The position numbers were made by a program, and so were the translations under genes. A stretch of 64,000 nt of DNA from Przewalskia tangutica (lineage: Eukaryota; Streptophyta; Magnoliopsida; Solanales; Solanaceae), in assembly GCA_029844215.1 (NCBI GenBank), contig CM056724.1, forward strand, positions 86,385,093 to 86,449,092. The letters run 5' to 3'. Below, piece after piece: positions 21,262 through 32,556 of the stretch; positions within the stretch are counted from its first letter, which is position 1, and each line of letters begins with the position of its first letter. Below the pieces are notes generated by a model, which was given only the letters and a program-made list of their open reading frames with translations, did not search any database and was not told the DNA's origin.

Positions 21262-22575
21262 GTCTCTGTCATAAACAGTGCCAGGGTATTGGCCAATGAT
21301 GAAATTGAGGACCTAGTTTCTTCCATGAATTAAGTATGAGAATTGGCCAAGATCAACAATGCTGCTTTTATGTCATCTGACTTCTCTTGTGGGTCTGGTG
21401 GGCTGAACTGCTGTAAGGATGATGCCTGAAATAGTGGTTGATGTCCTTGTTCATTCTTCCATGAAAAATTTGGGTGATTTCTCCACCCTGAATTATATGT
21501 GTTGGATAATGGATTGTTGTAGGGTCTCTGAAAATTCCCCACTGCCTGAACCTGCTCCATGGGAACATTATTTGGGTCCGCTGTTGTGCATCTATCAAAA
21601 GTATGGGGACCCCCACAAATTTCGCATATAGCTGGTTTCTGAACTGCTTTAACTTCTATGGTACTCTGTTGCATCTGCTTTGTCAAAGTGGCTACCTGCA
21701 CAGTCAATGCAGTGACAGTCTAGCTCATGAATCCCAACCACTTTCCTACTGTTCATTGCTCTCTCATCTGCCCCGTGATGGTTGTTTGTGGCCATGTCTT
21801 CTAACAGATCACGTGCCTCATTGGCACTCTTTCTCATGAACGTACCTCCTACTGCAGCATCAATGATGGTACGAGTTGTACCATTCAGCCCATTATAAAA
21901 TATGTGGACTAGCATCCACTTCTCAATCCCATTATGTGGGCACTTCCTATGCAAATCTTTGAACCGCTCCCATGCATCATAGAGTGACTCTCCATCTATC
22001 TGATAGTAATTATTAATCTCTCCTCTGAGCTTTGCTGCTTTGGATGGAGGGAAGAACTTGGAAAGGAACTTCTGGGCTAAGTCTTGCCATGTAGTGATGG
22101 AGTTTGCCTGTAATGAGTTCAGCCAACACTTTGCTCTATCCCTGAGTGAGAATGGAAAGAGTCTCAACCGTATGACATCATCAGTGACACCATTGTATTT
22201 AAAGGTTGCACACAACTCCAGAAAATTTGCTAGATGCAAATGAGGATCTTCAGATGGTAATCTCCCAAACTGGACTGAACCTTGGACCATGTGCAAGATT
22301 TCTGGTTTGATTTTGAAATTATTGGCTTCAACAGCTGGAAGCCTGATACAAGTCTGCACCCCTGTAATAGTAGGCATCACATAGTCCCCCAAGCTCCTTT
22401 CTGCAGGGACTTGTCTTAAGACAGGCGGTAACTCATCATCCACCAAATTGTTGTTTCGCTGATCCCCCATTGCTAAGGAATCAACTGCTTTTTTCTCTTT
22501 TCTGTTCTGTCTGCACAATCTTTCAATCTCAGGGTTCAGAGGGATATGAGTGTCTGCTCCTCTCTTACTTCGCAT
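21262..22575 (-). pseudogene. gag: A2 gag (Retrotrans_gag), one frameshift, 3' truncated
   Basis: Starts at ATG 22575 (MRSKRGADTHIP). The first 308-residue frame holds PTITGVQTCIRLPAVEANNF and FKIKPEILHMVQ, then the capsid core FGRLPSEDPHLHLANFLELC, FPFSLRDRAKCWLNSL, TWQDLAQKFLSKFFPPSKA, YDAWERFKDLHRKCPHNG and FYNGLN, which is the Retrotrans_gag pattern. A frameshift near 21700-21725 leads to a second frame (21707 down to 21330) with LTKQMQQST and a CEICGGPHTFDRC zinc-binding motif. A1 then cuts it. It would encode the particle protein of an Athila-type element. CAG/CTG sites are intact here. Confidence 0.88.
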
Positions 22576-22718
22576 AAACTAAGTTCCTGAGACTAATCAA
22601 AAACAACAAACAGATCACGGCAAACAGCACTAAAGCAAAAATAAAAATAAAAAAACTGAAAATAAAAAAAAACAAATTAGAAATAAGAATAGATAAATCG
22701 ATATTAACAGTACGCCAG

Positions 22719-22734
22719 TCCCGGCAACGGAGCC
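22719..22734 (-). other. A2 primer binding site (tRNA-Asp type, one change)
   Basis: The minus strand reads TGGCTCCGTTGCCGGGAC, directly after the LTR end and an AGTTTT spacer. It differs from the A1 site at the fifth base (T for G). Confidence 0.75.
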
Positions 22735-22741
22735 AAAAACT

Positions 22742-24126
22742 TGTTGCAATATTTCTAAGTGCTTACGCAAGTGTACGTATCGTTCAAGTAATAAAAATTG
22801 GTAAAACCGAGTTTATCGTCCACAGAGACTGGTTTATTAAGTACCAATTATCTATTATATGGTATCTATTTGGTTGACGTTCTTTAGTTTGAGGATTATA
22901 ACTAAGAATTATGACTAAGTGCAGAAAATAAACTAAAGATTATAAGACTTTGAGTTTATAACAGTTATGAAGGAAATAGGGTTCCAATCTCCTCAACTAT
23001 CCACTCTTTCACATGTTAATGCAATGCTAATGATTCTTCTTCTTATTAAGATAGCAGGTTAACTAATCTATCATTATATTTCAGTTAGGACATACAAGAG
23101 CTCAACCTAGTGCAGAAACCTTCTATATTTCTATAATAATTTTTACCACATAGGAGGATTAAGAGCAATAACATTTAAATGCCACACAAGTATCAGAGTA
23201 CTTTCGTCCACGATTTTAACCTGTCTAGACAATTACAACATATTCAAATCTCACCCTTCAGACTTTTGATTCGAAATCATATAAGTGATGACAATTAATA
23301 TCTAGTTAATTATCAAGCAATCATAACATTATTGAATAGATCTTAATATGATGAAGAAAAAATCAATAATCAATGCATTAACTATATGAAAGAGTTTCAA
23401 GAAGATTCGATGGAAACCCTACTAAAGTAATTAACTCCTAAACATTGTCATATCAAGAACTAAATTACAATCCAACATAAATTGAAATAAAGTAAAGGAA
23501 AAAAAATAACTTGAACAATGAGATGTCTCCAATTGTGTCTTGCCTCCTTTTCTCCTCTCCAAAGTTTAATCCCCAAATAATGACAGGGTTTAGGGTATTT
23601 ATATATGAGAAAAACCTTGCTTCAGACCCCTTTACCCTTGTCAAATTTCGACCCAACTTTTCTAAAAATACGCGTCGGCACCGCGGTTCCGTTGGCAGGC
23701 ACCGCAGTGCTAATTCTTCTGAAGCCACTATAGCTCACTGGACATATGGCACCGCGGTGCCTCTAGCCAGGACCGCGGTGCCTTCGACGGTGTTTCATTT
23801 TCAGACTTTCGGCAATTTTTACGCCTCGGTGCTAATTTTCCTGACCGCGGTTCTTGGCCAGGCACCGCAGTGCCTCTTTGATTTTTGTCCGGAATCTACC
23901 AGATTTTTTCTGTTCTTCTTGGCACTTCTTAGGCTTCATTCCTTGGGATGTGCTTGTGCATTTTTCATCATCGGTTAAGCTCATTTCATCCTCAAAAATA
24001 GTATTTTCTCCTTTATGACCGCTGTGACACAAACGAAAGAAAAACACACCTAACACTATACTAAACGCAAAAGAGTAAAATACTAACTAAAAAGGACTCA
24101 AAAGAGTGTATAAAATTCACTCAACA
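22742..24126 (-). repeat. A2 5' LTR
   Basis: About 1,385 bp. It begins (minus) TGTTGAGTGAATTTTATACA and ends TATTGCAACA. It contains a run of GGCACCGCGGTGCC palindromes at 23670-23880. Confidence 0.78.
23670..23880. repeat. GGCACCGCGGTGCC palindrome cluster in A2 LTR
   Basis: About six copies of the self-complementary 14-mer or near forms occur around 23677, 23697, 23749, 23771, 23853 and 23872, embedded in AT-rich LTR. The copy at 23749-23762 is a perfect palindrome. Confidence 0.75.
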
Positions 24127-26305
24127 AAAATCTGCCCAGAAATGTTAACTTTTAGAGACAAGCTATTTGGAAGAAAAACATGCAAGTAAGATGGATTTAA
24201 ACTTGTAAAGGATACATGCATGTCATTTTAAGTTAAAGAAATGGTGCAAATTGGAGCAGTGGGTGTCGAATGCCACTAGGGACTGTTTTGGCTAAGTTGA
24301 GGTAAAATTTCTTCTTCTTATAGAGTAATTGGAAGTTAAATGATGTTATAGTTAAGAGATGAACTTGTGTTAAGAGAAATTGAAAGTAAGAAAATGCATG
24401 TGGTTGTATTGGTGTGTAGTGAGCCGATTTGGGGCTGTTTTAACTACATTGGGTTCAATTGTTATTGTTGTTATCATTGTCATTGATTGCATGTTAAAAT
24501 TGAAGGAAATCTTAATATTTGAAGTTGTAGTTGTTTATATGAAGTGTTGAAATATGAATTGAATTTTAAGGAATTATGAGAAGGGTTATAGTATGTTTTG
24601 GGTCGTGACCTCCACGAAATTGTTAGGCATGTTGTATTGTATTTAGAGACTGTTTTTTTGAGTTATAATGCTATAATTATAAGTTATGAATATGCATGCA
24701 CATTGTTGTAGTTGCAGATATATGTCCTAAATGAATTAAGGTGTAGAAAAGTGTTGCATTGCATTCTTGTTGTTGTTGAAGTATGGACTGTTTTAAGGGC
24801 TGTTTTAATATGGTTAAAGGGGCTGGATTAACATGAGAAATAGGTGTATTAATCACCTTGGTTGTTGTGGTTGTTGTATTCCATGGATGTAAAGAGAAAG
24901 AATGTATAACGTTGGCGTATATGGAGTATTTGAGACTGTTTTGGTTATATCCTTGAGTTATGTCTTGTTATCGAAGTTGTTGACCTTGTGTGTGAGTTGC
25001 GGATGTGTGTATAGCAGGGGAAGTATTGCCCAATTTGTTTTATAAAAAGAGAGTCATCATTCGTTATATAACGTATGCTAGTAATCATAGAGTTGATAGA
25101 CATGTTATTATTGTTATAGGTTGAAGTGTTAATTGAGACGAATTCTAATTATCACGTTGGTAAAGACAATAAGGTATGTGAAACTATCCATTCTTTCTTT
25201 TGGCATGATTTACATAAAATGAGTGTACGACGGACGTACGTAATTCCAATGAATCCTAATTCCTAGTGATACTTGATATGATAGTTGCCTTTGATTTTCC
25301 AGTGATAGTTTATTCTATTTATTCCATTGAGAGTCAAATGATGATTTAATTTGTATATGGTTACTCATGATATTCTATTCGTGCTTGATGTGATTATATC
25401 ATTTCATCGAGTCCCGGGCCGGGTATGTATATATGTGATGATTTTACCGAGTCCCAGAATGGGCCGGGTACGATATATGTGGACAGACATCCACGGATAT
25501 GACTTCATTCACCGAGTCCCAGAATGGGCCAGGTACGATATATGTGGACAGGTATCCACGAATATGAATTCATTCACCGAGTCCCAGAATGGGCCGGGTA
25601 CGATATATGTGGACAGTCATCCACGGATATGACTTCATTCACCGAGTCCCATATTGGGTCGGGTACGATATATTATATGGAAATACATGACTCTCATTTT
25701 ATAAGGCACAGTTGCATTGGTATTTTTTTTATTATTATACTTGTCTCCTGTCATCTTTTCGCCAGTTATGATCTTAGTTACAGTACTTTATGTTTTATGT
25801 ACTCGGTATATTTTTTCGTAGTGACCCCCTTTCTCCGGGGGGCTGTGTTTGCCCGCATGTACATGTACTCAGTTTGGTGATCCTTCAGCCTAGGATTTCC
25901 GCTCAGCTATTTGGAGAGCTCTATTATTCCGGAGCTTGGTCATTTTGGTACAGATCCTTGCTATAGACTTATGCATATTCAGGGGTACGACGGGGCCCTG
26001 TCCCATCATATTTCACTGTTATACTCTTAGAGGTTTGTAGTCATGTGTGGGTTGGATATGTGTGGTTTATAGACATGTTTTGGTCAGCTATACAGTTGTA
26101 CTTCGTTTTAGGATATCCCCGTATATAGTGGCAGGCTTGTCGGCTTGGATATTTTGTTATGATGATTAGTTATGACTCCTCAGGAGACAGATTCATTACA
26201 AATTTATACATTGTCATTGGTATCAGTCTGATTATATGTGATAGGTTCGTATATGGGTGTCCAGTTAGGTCACCCAATCGCGGCCCATCAGGTTGGGTCG
26301 TGACA
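24127..26305 (+). mobile_element. Degenerate solo or truncated gypsy LTR (S1)
   Basis: Ends GGGTCGTGACA at 26305 like the other plus-strand LTRs. It also has the GACGGACGTACGTA motif (25229), a 65-bp minisatellite (25446-25705) and hairpin H4 in the form TACGACGGG...CCCATCATA (25986-26010). No TGTTAT(A)CCCC start is seen next to A2, so the left end is truncated or very diverged. The first ~1 kb (24127-25165) contains no gene that I can recognise. Confidence 0.65.
25446..25705 (+). repeat. 65-bp minisatellite, four units
   Basis: Units start ACCGAGTCCCAGAATGGGCC at 25446, 25511, 25576 and 25641. A shorter relative lies at about 25409. The CCCAGAATGGG core relates it to the CCCATGAGATGGG core of the N2 array. 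Confidence 0.92.
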
Positions 26306-26745
26306 TCTTCACTCTCCTCTGTTGAAAGAACATAGTCTGTATCTTCACTTGCACCGCTCCAGTAAGAGGGTATAGATGTTTCATATCTATACCTTTTGTT
26401 ACTCGGTCCTTCTTGGACTGTTTTCTCAAAAACTCTACTCGATCGATGAGTTGGAAAGGTAAAGGAATTTGGCCTTTTACCCAAAGATGAAAAATCAACA
26501 GTTTCATCAACATCTACAGGGTTATTATCATCTCCAAGATAGCTAATATCTAAAGGTTCATCAAAACCTTTAAACATTATTGTTGTACATGTGTTTTCTG
26601 AGAGATTCTAGGAAGGGGATGGCTATTCTATTTGTTGGGGATCATTGTGCTCGGAAGCCTCTGTATTCATTGGAGGGCTTGTAATCATTGGAGTGTTGGA
26701 GTGGATGTTGGATGACATTTGTTCTGACATAGGTGATGTTTCCAT
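26306..26745 (-). pseudogene. Unknown gene fragment with two in-frame TAG codons
   Basis: A minus-strand frame starts at ATG 26745 (METSPMSEQMSSN), reaches a TAG after about 40 codons, a second TAG a few codons later, and then stays open for 90 codons. The open part contains MFKGFDEPLDISYLGDD, VDETVDFSSLGKRPN, HRSSRVFEKTVQEGPSNK and SYWSGASEDTDYVLS before entering S1 LTR sequence at 26305. It is rich in Ser, Asp and Glu, with no signal peptide and no membrane segment. I do not recognise the family. It could be a host gene exon or a transposon ORF. S1 cuts it on the left. Confidence 0.45.
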
Positions 26746-27429
26746 TGGTGAAAATTTGGGAGAGGATTTTGAGAAGTTACGGTTTCTGATAGAGATTGGA
26801 GTTTGGTTTGGTGATTCTATCGGGTGGGTAGATGTATACCCGCTGTGATCTTCCCTCTCTTTTTTATTTTTATTTTTATGGGAAAATTATAAATGATAAA
26901 ATAATAGTAAATGAGAGGAATATTTATATACATGGCAAGCCTTTTCTTAGCAACAAAAATCCCTTATTTTTAGGTATTTCAATTTTACACAATAACTTAC
27001 ACCTAAAATATTAGGATAAAAGATAAACATGGTAGGAATAACATTTGATCTTATCATTTTAAATTCTGAAATTCCAATAAACAAGGCATATAATAGGGAG
27101 TAAAATATGATATTTCAAAAATCAGATAAGACAACATCCAAACACATATCACATTCTGAAAATGTCAACAACAATGTTAGCAATATTTTGGACGACACAA
27201 GTATTTTGATCCTACAAGAATTTTCAGATTTGACAACAAACCAAGACACGTTTTATATGCATTTTATGATTTTGACCACTGAACCAATGCAACATTTTTC
27301 ATCATGCTTGTCTGACCAAAAGTATGCACCATACAACAATAATAATCAGTTAGTGATATAACATAGGTAATTTTCACCCGAAATATTAGACAATATTTCA
27401 ACCGACATTCACCAAAAATGTCCTTTTAG
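26746..27429. other. AT-rich stretch without recognised gene
   Basis: Upstream of the unknown fragment, on the minus strand, there is a TATATAAATA box candidate at 26921-26930 followed by an AGAGAGGGAAG leader. The remainder (26935-27429) is AT-rich and probably the 3' part of the deleted copia element; no 3' LTR could be delimited. Confidence 0.35.
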
Positions 27430-27780
27430 AGATTACAAAGACCAAGAGATTTCTTCAAACAAGATAATAAGCTTTTTTAAAAATATTAGCTAGTTGATGA
27501 AGAGTGTCAACATGTTCAATTTGAACTAGCTATTTTTTAACTAAATCTATTAAAAAGTGATGTCTAACATTAATATGTTTTGTACGTGAGTGCTGAACTG
27601 GATTTTTGAAAATATTTATAGAACTCAAATTATCACATTACAAAATCAAAATGTTTCTAGTAAATTCATAGTCGCCTAACATGTGTCGTAGCCATATTAA
27701 TTGAGAGCAACAAATTCTAGCTGCTGCATATCCAGATTTAGCAGTTGAAAGTGAGACACAGTTTTGTTTACGACTATACC
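27430..27780 (-). pseudogene. Copia RNase H remnant
   Basis: Minus-strand frames read RKQNCVSLSTAKSGYAAA, QLIWLRHML, ILYCDNLSSINI, KNPVQHSRTKHINVRHHFL and VDTLHQLANIFKK. This is the Ty1/copia RNase H signature: the usual SLSTAEAEY glutamate is altered to SLSTAKSGY, while CDN and the RTKHI block are kept. It is joined directly to gag at about 27780, so protease, integrase and RT are missing. Confidence 0.82.
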
Positions 27781-28147
27781 TTAGATTTAGATTGATTTCT
27801 TTTATTATTGAACTTCCTCACCATCGAATTGTATTTTTGAGTGAGTAATGCAACATTTTTACCATCACCAATTTTTTCAAGATTCTCATCATCTTTTTCG
27901 ATTTGACTCTCCGAGGATTGAACTTGAAGTGCCACATTCTTTCTTTTATACAATTCCTTTTGGTTCTCAATGTTCATCTCATAAGTTTTGAGAATGCTCA
28001 TCAAGGTATGAAGGTCCATTGTGGCAAGATTGTGAGTTTCTTCAATATCACAAATCATTAAATTGAACTTTTCAGGAAGAGAACATAAAGTATTTTCAAC
28101 AAGTTGAGTGTTGATTAATGGTTCACCAAGCACTTGACATTCATTTG
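27774..28147 (-). pseudogene. gag: Copia gag, second half (UBN2 type)
   Basis: The frame contains LGEPLINTQLVENTLCSLP, EKFNLMICDIEET, a DLHTLMSILKTYEMNI motif and a lysine-rich C-terminus. This is the UBN2 gag pattern of Ty1/copia elements. The upstream half lies at 50438-50750. The two halves are separated by the 22.3 kb N3 insertion, and their reading frames agree once a single copy of the ATTTG duplication is counted. Confidence 0.85.
28143..28147. repeat. Left target-site duplication of N3 (ATTTG)
   Basis: A perfect match to 50438-50442 on the far side of N3. Confidence 0.95.
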
Positions 28148-31138
28148 TGTCACGACCCGACCCCGGGGCCGCGACTGGTGCCCTACCTGGGCACCCCGTT
28201 CAGGTATACTTCAGAGAATAGCAGCGGAACATACATAACACATATCAAAACTTAGAAAAATAAACATCAACAGGCTAGCCGATAAGACCACCTTCCGTAA
28301 AATGTACATAAACCAAAATACGTCAGTACAATTCTGTTCTTTAAAACCCAAACCACAAATATGACTACAGACCTCTAGGAATAACAACTGTGGTGGGACA
28401 GGGCCCCGCCAAACCCCTGAATGTACATAATATCTACAACATCAGGGAGAACCGTACCAAAAGACAAGCCTCCGGAGAAATGGAGCTTCCGACACCTGAT
28501 CAGTGATCCTAAGAATGAGGATCCACCACATGCTTACCCCTACCGCAGATTTAACGCAGCCCCTGTGGAAAGCGGGTCGACAAATGATGTACCAAGTATG
28601 CAAATCGAAAATATCAGAATACATCATAAGTCTAAAATAAAGCTGGATACATGTATGATAATCAAATTACAGTACACTGTGCCTTACTAACGATGAGAGT
28701 AACAAGTATAAACTTTACTGCATAAAAATTGGAGGCTCATGATCAAAGTAGGGTCCTCCGCCCGTAATATCATTAAGCATTCCTACTCCTGGGACTATTT
28801 CACCCGCATAGGCCGTATGGACCCGCATGAGGTAACTTCCTCGCATAGACTGTATCCGCCCGCATAGGTCGTGTGGACCCGCATGAGGTATTCCTCGCAT
28901 AGGACTGGTCCGCCCCGCATAGGACTATTTCACCCGCATAAGCCCTACGGACTCGCATGAGGTATTCCTCGCATCATGGGTAGCAAATCCACAGAATATG
29001 CAAATGCCACAAACCCGGGGAATGACCCCGTAATGAATAATATATCACTAGCACAAAACGGCCATCATACATAACATAAGCACTACCGGCTTATCATATA
29101 TAACATAAGCAAGTTAAGAAATCCCCTAACTTCTTATTAGTATTGTTCATATACACTCTCATTTTAGTTTACTTAAGGCACTAACATGTCTTTATAAAAT
29201 CCGGGAATTTAACCCAAAGTACTACGTACTTCTACTCTTTTAAAAATGACTCTTTTTCATATAAAACTTCCAAGATAATAATAACCGTAGTATCAAGTCA
29301 TAACTACTTTTCAAGACAAGTCACCATACCTTTTAGAAATGTGTTTAGGCTTCTAAATCAAATGACTTCTTTTCTTTTAAAACCTTAAGCAATTGATGCA
29401 TTCAAATCAATTTGCCTTTCATTAATTCAAGTCATTTATCCTTACTTATTTTACTTAGAGTAAATCTCTCTTTCAACTTCCCATAAAGTTAATAAAAACT
29501 TCCCATAAAGTCGTTATATTAACTTTATACTTTAGGCAATTATATTCTTCCTTATATCCAAGGGACTTATACGTTTAAAACGAAACAAGTATCATATACA
29601 TAAAACACTTCAAGTCCCTTAACTTGAAAACTAAGACATCCTTAATACTTTCAAACAAGTGAGTTAATCCCCTAACTCAACCAACTTGGACATTCTTAAA
29701 ACAAGTAAAGGATATCAAAGTCTTGTACGTCTACCGTACTATATAGGTACAACTATTCATGCTCAAGAGATAGGAAAGTTCCACATACCTCTTCGGGTCA
29801 ATCCACTTGCTAAGTCCAATATACCGCACGTAGTATGTCAACCTATAATGACCATAATACGTCTATTAACTTCTTACTTCAAACGTAGAACATTTGAAGT
29901 GTAAAGTCACTAAATTCTACAGAAAATCGGACAACACTTCCTTTGTTTATACATACTTTTCCACCTTTTTCAAGGCCCAAATTCAATAACCAAACACGCC
30001 ACATTTAAGGCTTAACAATGCAATTAACAATAGGGAATTACACGCCTACAAGACGTTTAAAATTCCGCCCCACAATTGATACCAAACTAATACAAACTTA
30101 CAAGGTCAATTCGGCACTTGAAGCACAACAACACAAATTCTTATCCAATTCCTTTTCAATCCAAGTTGTTTAGTATAACAGGATATCAAGCCGCAATCGA
30201 TTATAACTACTACAATCTTCAAGTAAGTAACATGCGACGATTCTAATTAGCGACCAAATTGTATTCCAACTTCAAATGGCTAGAATGTCATTTCGGATTC
30301 TAGGCTTCAACTATCCATAACACTTATAAATCTTCAACACAATATACTTCATGCTAGTTAAAAAGTAAGGCTACAACAATATGAAATCTTATAACACTTT
30401 AAGAGAATAAGATTGTTACCTCAACGAGCCTTAATCCAACTTCAAGATCCGAAGTCGCTCCCTAGCAACTTAGAGCCTCTCCTTGACACTTCAATCCGCC
30501 ACTTGAGACCCTTATAAGATCACAAACAACTTTCCTTTAATCTTCCAAACCAAACCTATGAAAGAAACTAGGTTTTCACCTTGCGACTAATACGAAAACG
30601 ATATTTTTCCGGGATCTTTCTATTGAGATACCCTTACAATACCCTTATGAACCTTGGTTTAAAGTTTGGAGCTTAAAGAACAACAAACAAATTTTTTTCT
30701 TTCTTGAAACCCATGGAACCCGAGAGCTCTCTCAAAGTTCATCCAATTTTCTTGAAATTTTTTCTAAGTGTGGAAGCTTGTCTCACTACTAGTATACATA
30801 TATAGCATAATGGAGGGCCAAGATTAGTACATATGTGTGTCTTAGATGCATTTCACTAGGATCAAGCCCAAGTGGCCCTTTGACAAGTCAACAATATCAA
30901 GCTTCAAGACTTAGCAAGACTTGATCATCTAACTTATGGTCAAATGACCCTTTTACCCATGCCATTTTCGTCCAAGACCAACTTAAGGGGGGTAACACGT
31001 GTTGCCCTTCCATTCGTCACAATATTTCATTTTTTGACAATTTCATAATTCCGATAAATTTTTACTAGTCTTAAATCGTAACATTTGGATTCTTACGCAC
31101 GTTCTTAAAAACATGTCCTGAAATTACGGGGTGTAACA
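28148..31138 (-). repeat. N3 3' LTR
   Basis: Begins (minus) TGTTACACCCCGTAATTTC and ends GGGTCGTGACA. A TATA candidate CTATATATG lies at 30797-30805. The motif GTACGTCTACCGTAC (plus strand) lies at about 29724, the GGACCCGCATGAGG-type minisatellite at 28795-28975, and the hairpin block at about 28385-28560. Confidence 0.92.
28795..28975 (-). repeat. Minisatellite cassette in N3 3' LTR
   Basis: Degenerate repeats of CCCGCATAGG and GGACCCGCATGAGG words. The partner array is at 48095-48275. It belongs to the same cassette class as N1 and N6. Confidence 0.75.
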
Positions 31139-31152
31139 TTCTTCCCCCTTAG
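31139..31152 (-). other. N3 polypurine tract
   Basis: The plus strand reads TTCTTCCCCCTTAG after the LTR; on the minus strand this is a purine run abutting the 3' LTR. Confidence 0.8.
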
Positions 31153-31188
31153 AAACATTCTTCCCCGAATGTTCTTTCGGAGTCAAAC

Positions 31189-32140
31189 TTACAGATAGCG
31201 ACATATTCTCCTTTTACAACCCCAACATACTAATAATGCCACACGTGGCCACATAATAACACTTAAGCAAAATACTTCAATTAAAACTTGACAAGTAAGG
31301 GAAAATGAATTACCTGAAGGTGTAGGGAATAAGTGAGGATACTTTCTCAACATGTCCTCCTCCGCTTCCCAAGTCATCTCCTCCCTGTTATCATTCCGCC
31401 ACAAGACTTTGACGGAAGCCACATCCTCGTCCGCAGCTCGACCGGGCGATCGAGTATCGCTATGGGACTCTCCTCATACGATAACCCCTCTGTCACCTGG
31501 ACTTCGCTAGCTGGGAAAACTCTCGATGGATCTCCGATACACTTCCGCAACATAGAAACATGGAAGACCGGATGTACCGCCTCTAAATATGATGGCAAAT
31601 CCAACTCATAGGCAACCTTGCCCACTCTACGGATGATCTGGTAGGGCCCAATGTACCTTGGGCTAAGTTTCCCCTTCCTTCCGAATCTCATCACACCCTT
31701 CATGGGCGATACCTTCAAGAAGACCCAATCGTCTACCTGAAACTCCAAATGTCGACGCCGATTATCTGCATAAGACTTCTGCCGACTCTGAGCTGCTAAC
31801 AGTCTCTCCTGGATAAGCTTCACCTTATCCACAACCTGTTGAATCAAGTCTGGGCCAAATAACTGCACCTCGCCCACGTCGAACCAACCAATCGGCGACC
31901 TACATTTCCTCTCAGACAAAGCCTCATATGGCGCCATCTGTATACTAGAATGGTAGCTGCTGTTATAAGCAAACTCCACAAGAGGCAAATGATCCTCCCA
32001 GCTACCCCTGAAATCAATCACACAGGCTCGCAAAGATATCCTCGTTGTCCGGATAGTACGCTCGCCTACCCGTCGCCTAAGGATGAAATGCGGATCGAGA
32101 CCCACTGTGTCCCTAGTCCCTTCGGAAAGACCTCCGGAAG
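31189..32140 (-). pseudogene. N3 integrase C-terminal half and chromodomain-like tail
   Basis: A frame from 32105 to 31374 holds FRGSWEDHLPLVEFAYNSSY, a KCRSPIGWFDVGE motif, RRHLEFQVDDWVFLKVSP, YIGPYQIIRRVGKVAYELDL and HPVFHVSMLRKCIGDPS, then SYEESPIAILDRPV. After a frameshift near 31420, the next frame reads ASVKVLWRNDNREEMTWEAE and then YPHLF (31330-31422). This is the DNA-binding C-terminal part of gypsy integrase followed by a chromodomain-like tail. The catalytic glutamate region near 32060-32105 (HPQTDGQAER type) is scrambled by frameshifts. Confidence 0.85.
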
Positions 32141-32547
32141 TTAGTCAGAACCGGCTCCTCTGTCTGATATAATCGATATAGGGACTCCGTGCAGTCTCAC
32201 AATCTCCCTGATATACAATCTGGCATAATCTTCAGCCGAATATGTAGTCCTGACTGGAAGAAAGTGGGCTGATTTCCTCATCTTGTCAACAATAACCCAG
32301 ATGGAATCATACTTCCTCTGAGTACGAGGTAACCCTGTAACAAAGTCCATGTTTATCACCTCCCACTTCCATGTCGGAATATCAATAGCCTGCAATAGCC
32401 CACCGGGCTTCTGGTGCTCAACCTTGACTTGCTGACAATTAGGACATCTGGCAACAAAACTCGCCACGCCCTCTTCGTGCCATCCCACCAATACATACAT
32501 CCGAGGTCATGGTACATCTTGTCGACCCGATGAACAGAATAACGCAC
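32141..32547 (-). pseudogene. N3 integrase zinc finger and core, N-terminal part
   Basis: A frame from 32500 to 32141 reads FVARCPNCQQVKVEHQKPGG (the CC pair of the HHCC finger), then EVINMDFVTGLPRTQRKYDS with the first catalytic Asp, VDKMRKSAHFLPVRTTYSAE, LYIREIVRLHGVPISIISDR with the second Asp, and a break. The histidine half of the finger (HRVDKMYHDLG) lies in another frame (32547-32490). The pieces match N1. Confidence 0.86.
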
Positions 32548-32556
32548 CGCAGTGCC

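Larger units (their letters stand above)
21262..24126 (-). mobile_element. A2: Athila-like gypsy element, 5' part only
   Basis: Contains the 5' LTR (22742-24126), a PBS, a leader and most of gag. It is cut at 21262 by A1. It is the oldest layer visible in the left nest. Confidence 0.8.

Noticed and set aside
25351..25880. ORFs of 93 and 118 residues at the 65-bp repeat, one ending in hydrophobic segments
   Set aside because: Translation of the minisatellite and LTR tail. The apparent membrane segments come from T-rich LTR sequence.
27107..27361. 84-residue plus-strand ORF in the AT-rich region left of the copia remnant
   Set aside because: Low-complexity composition, no motif, opposite strand to the copia coding.
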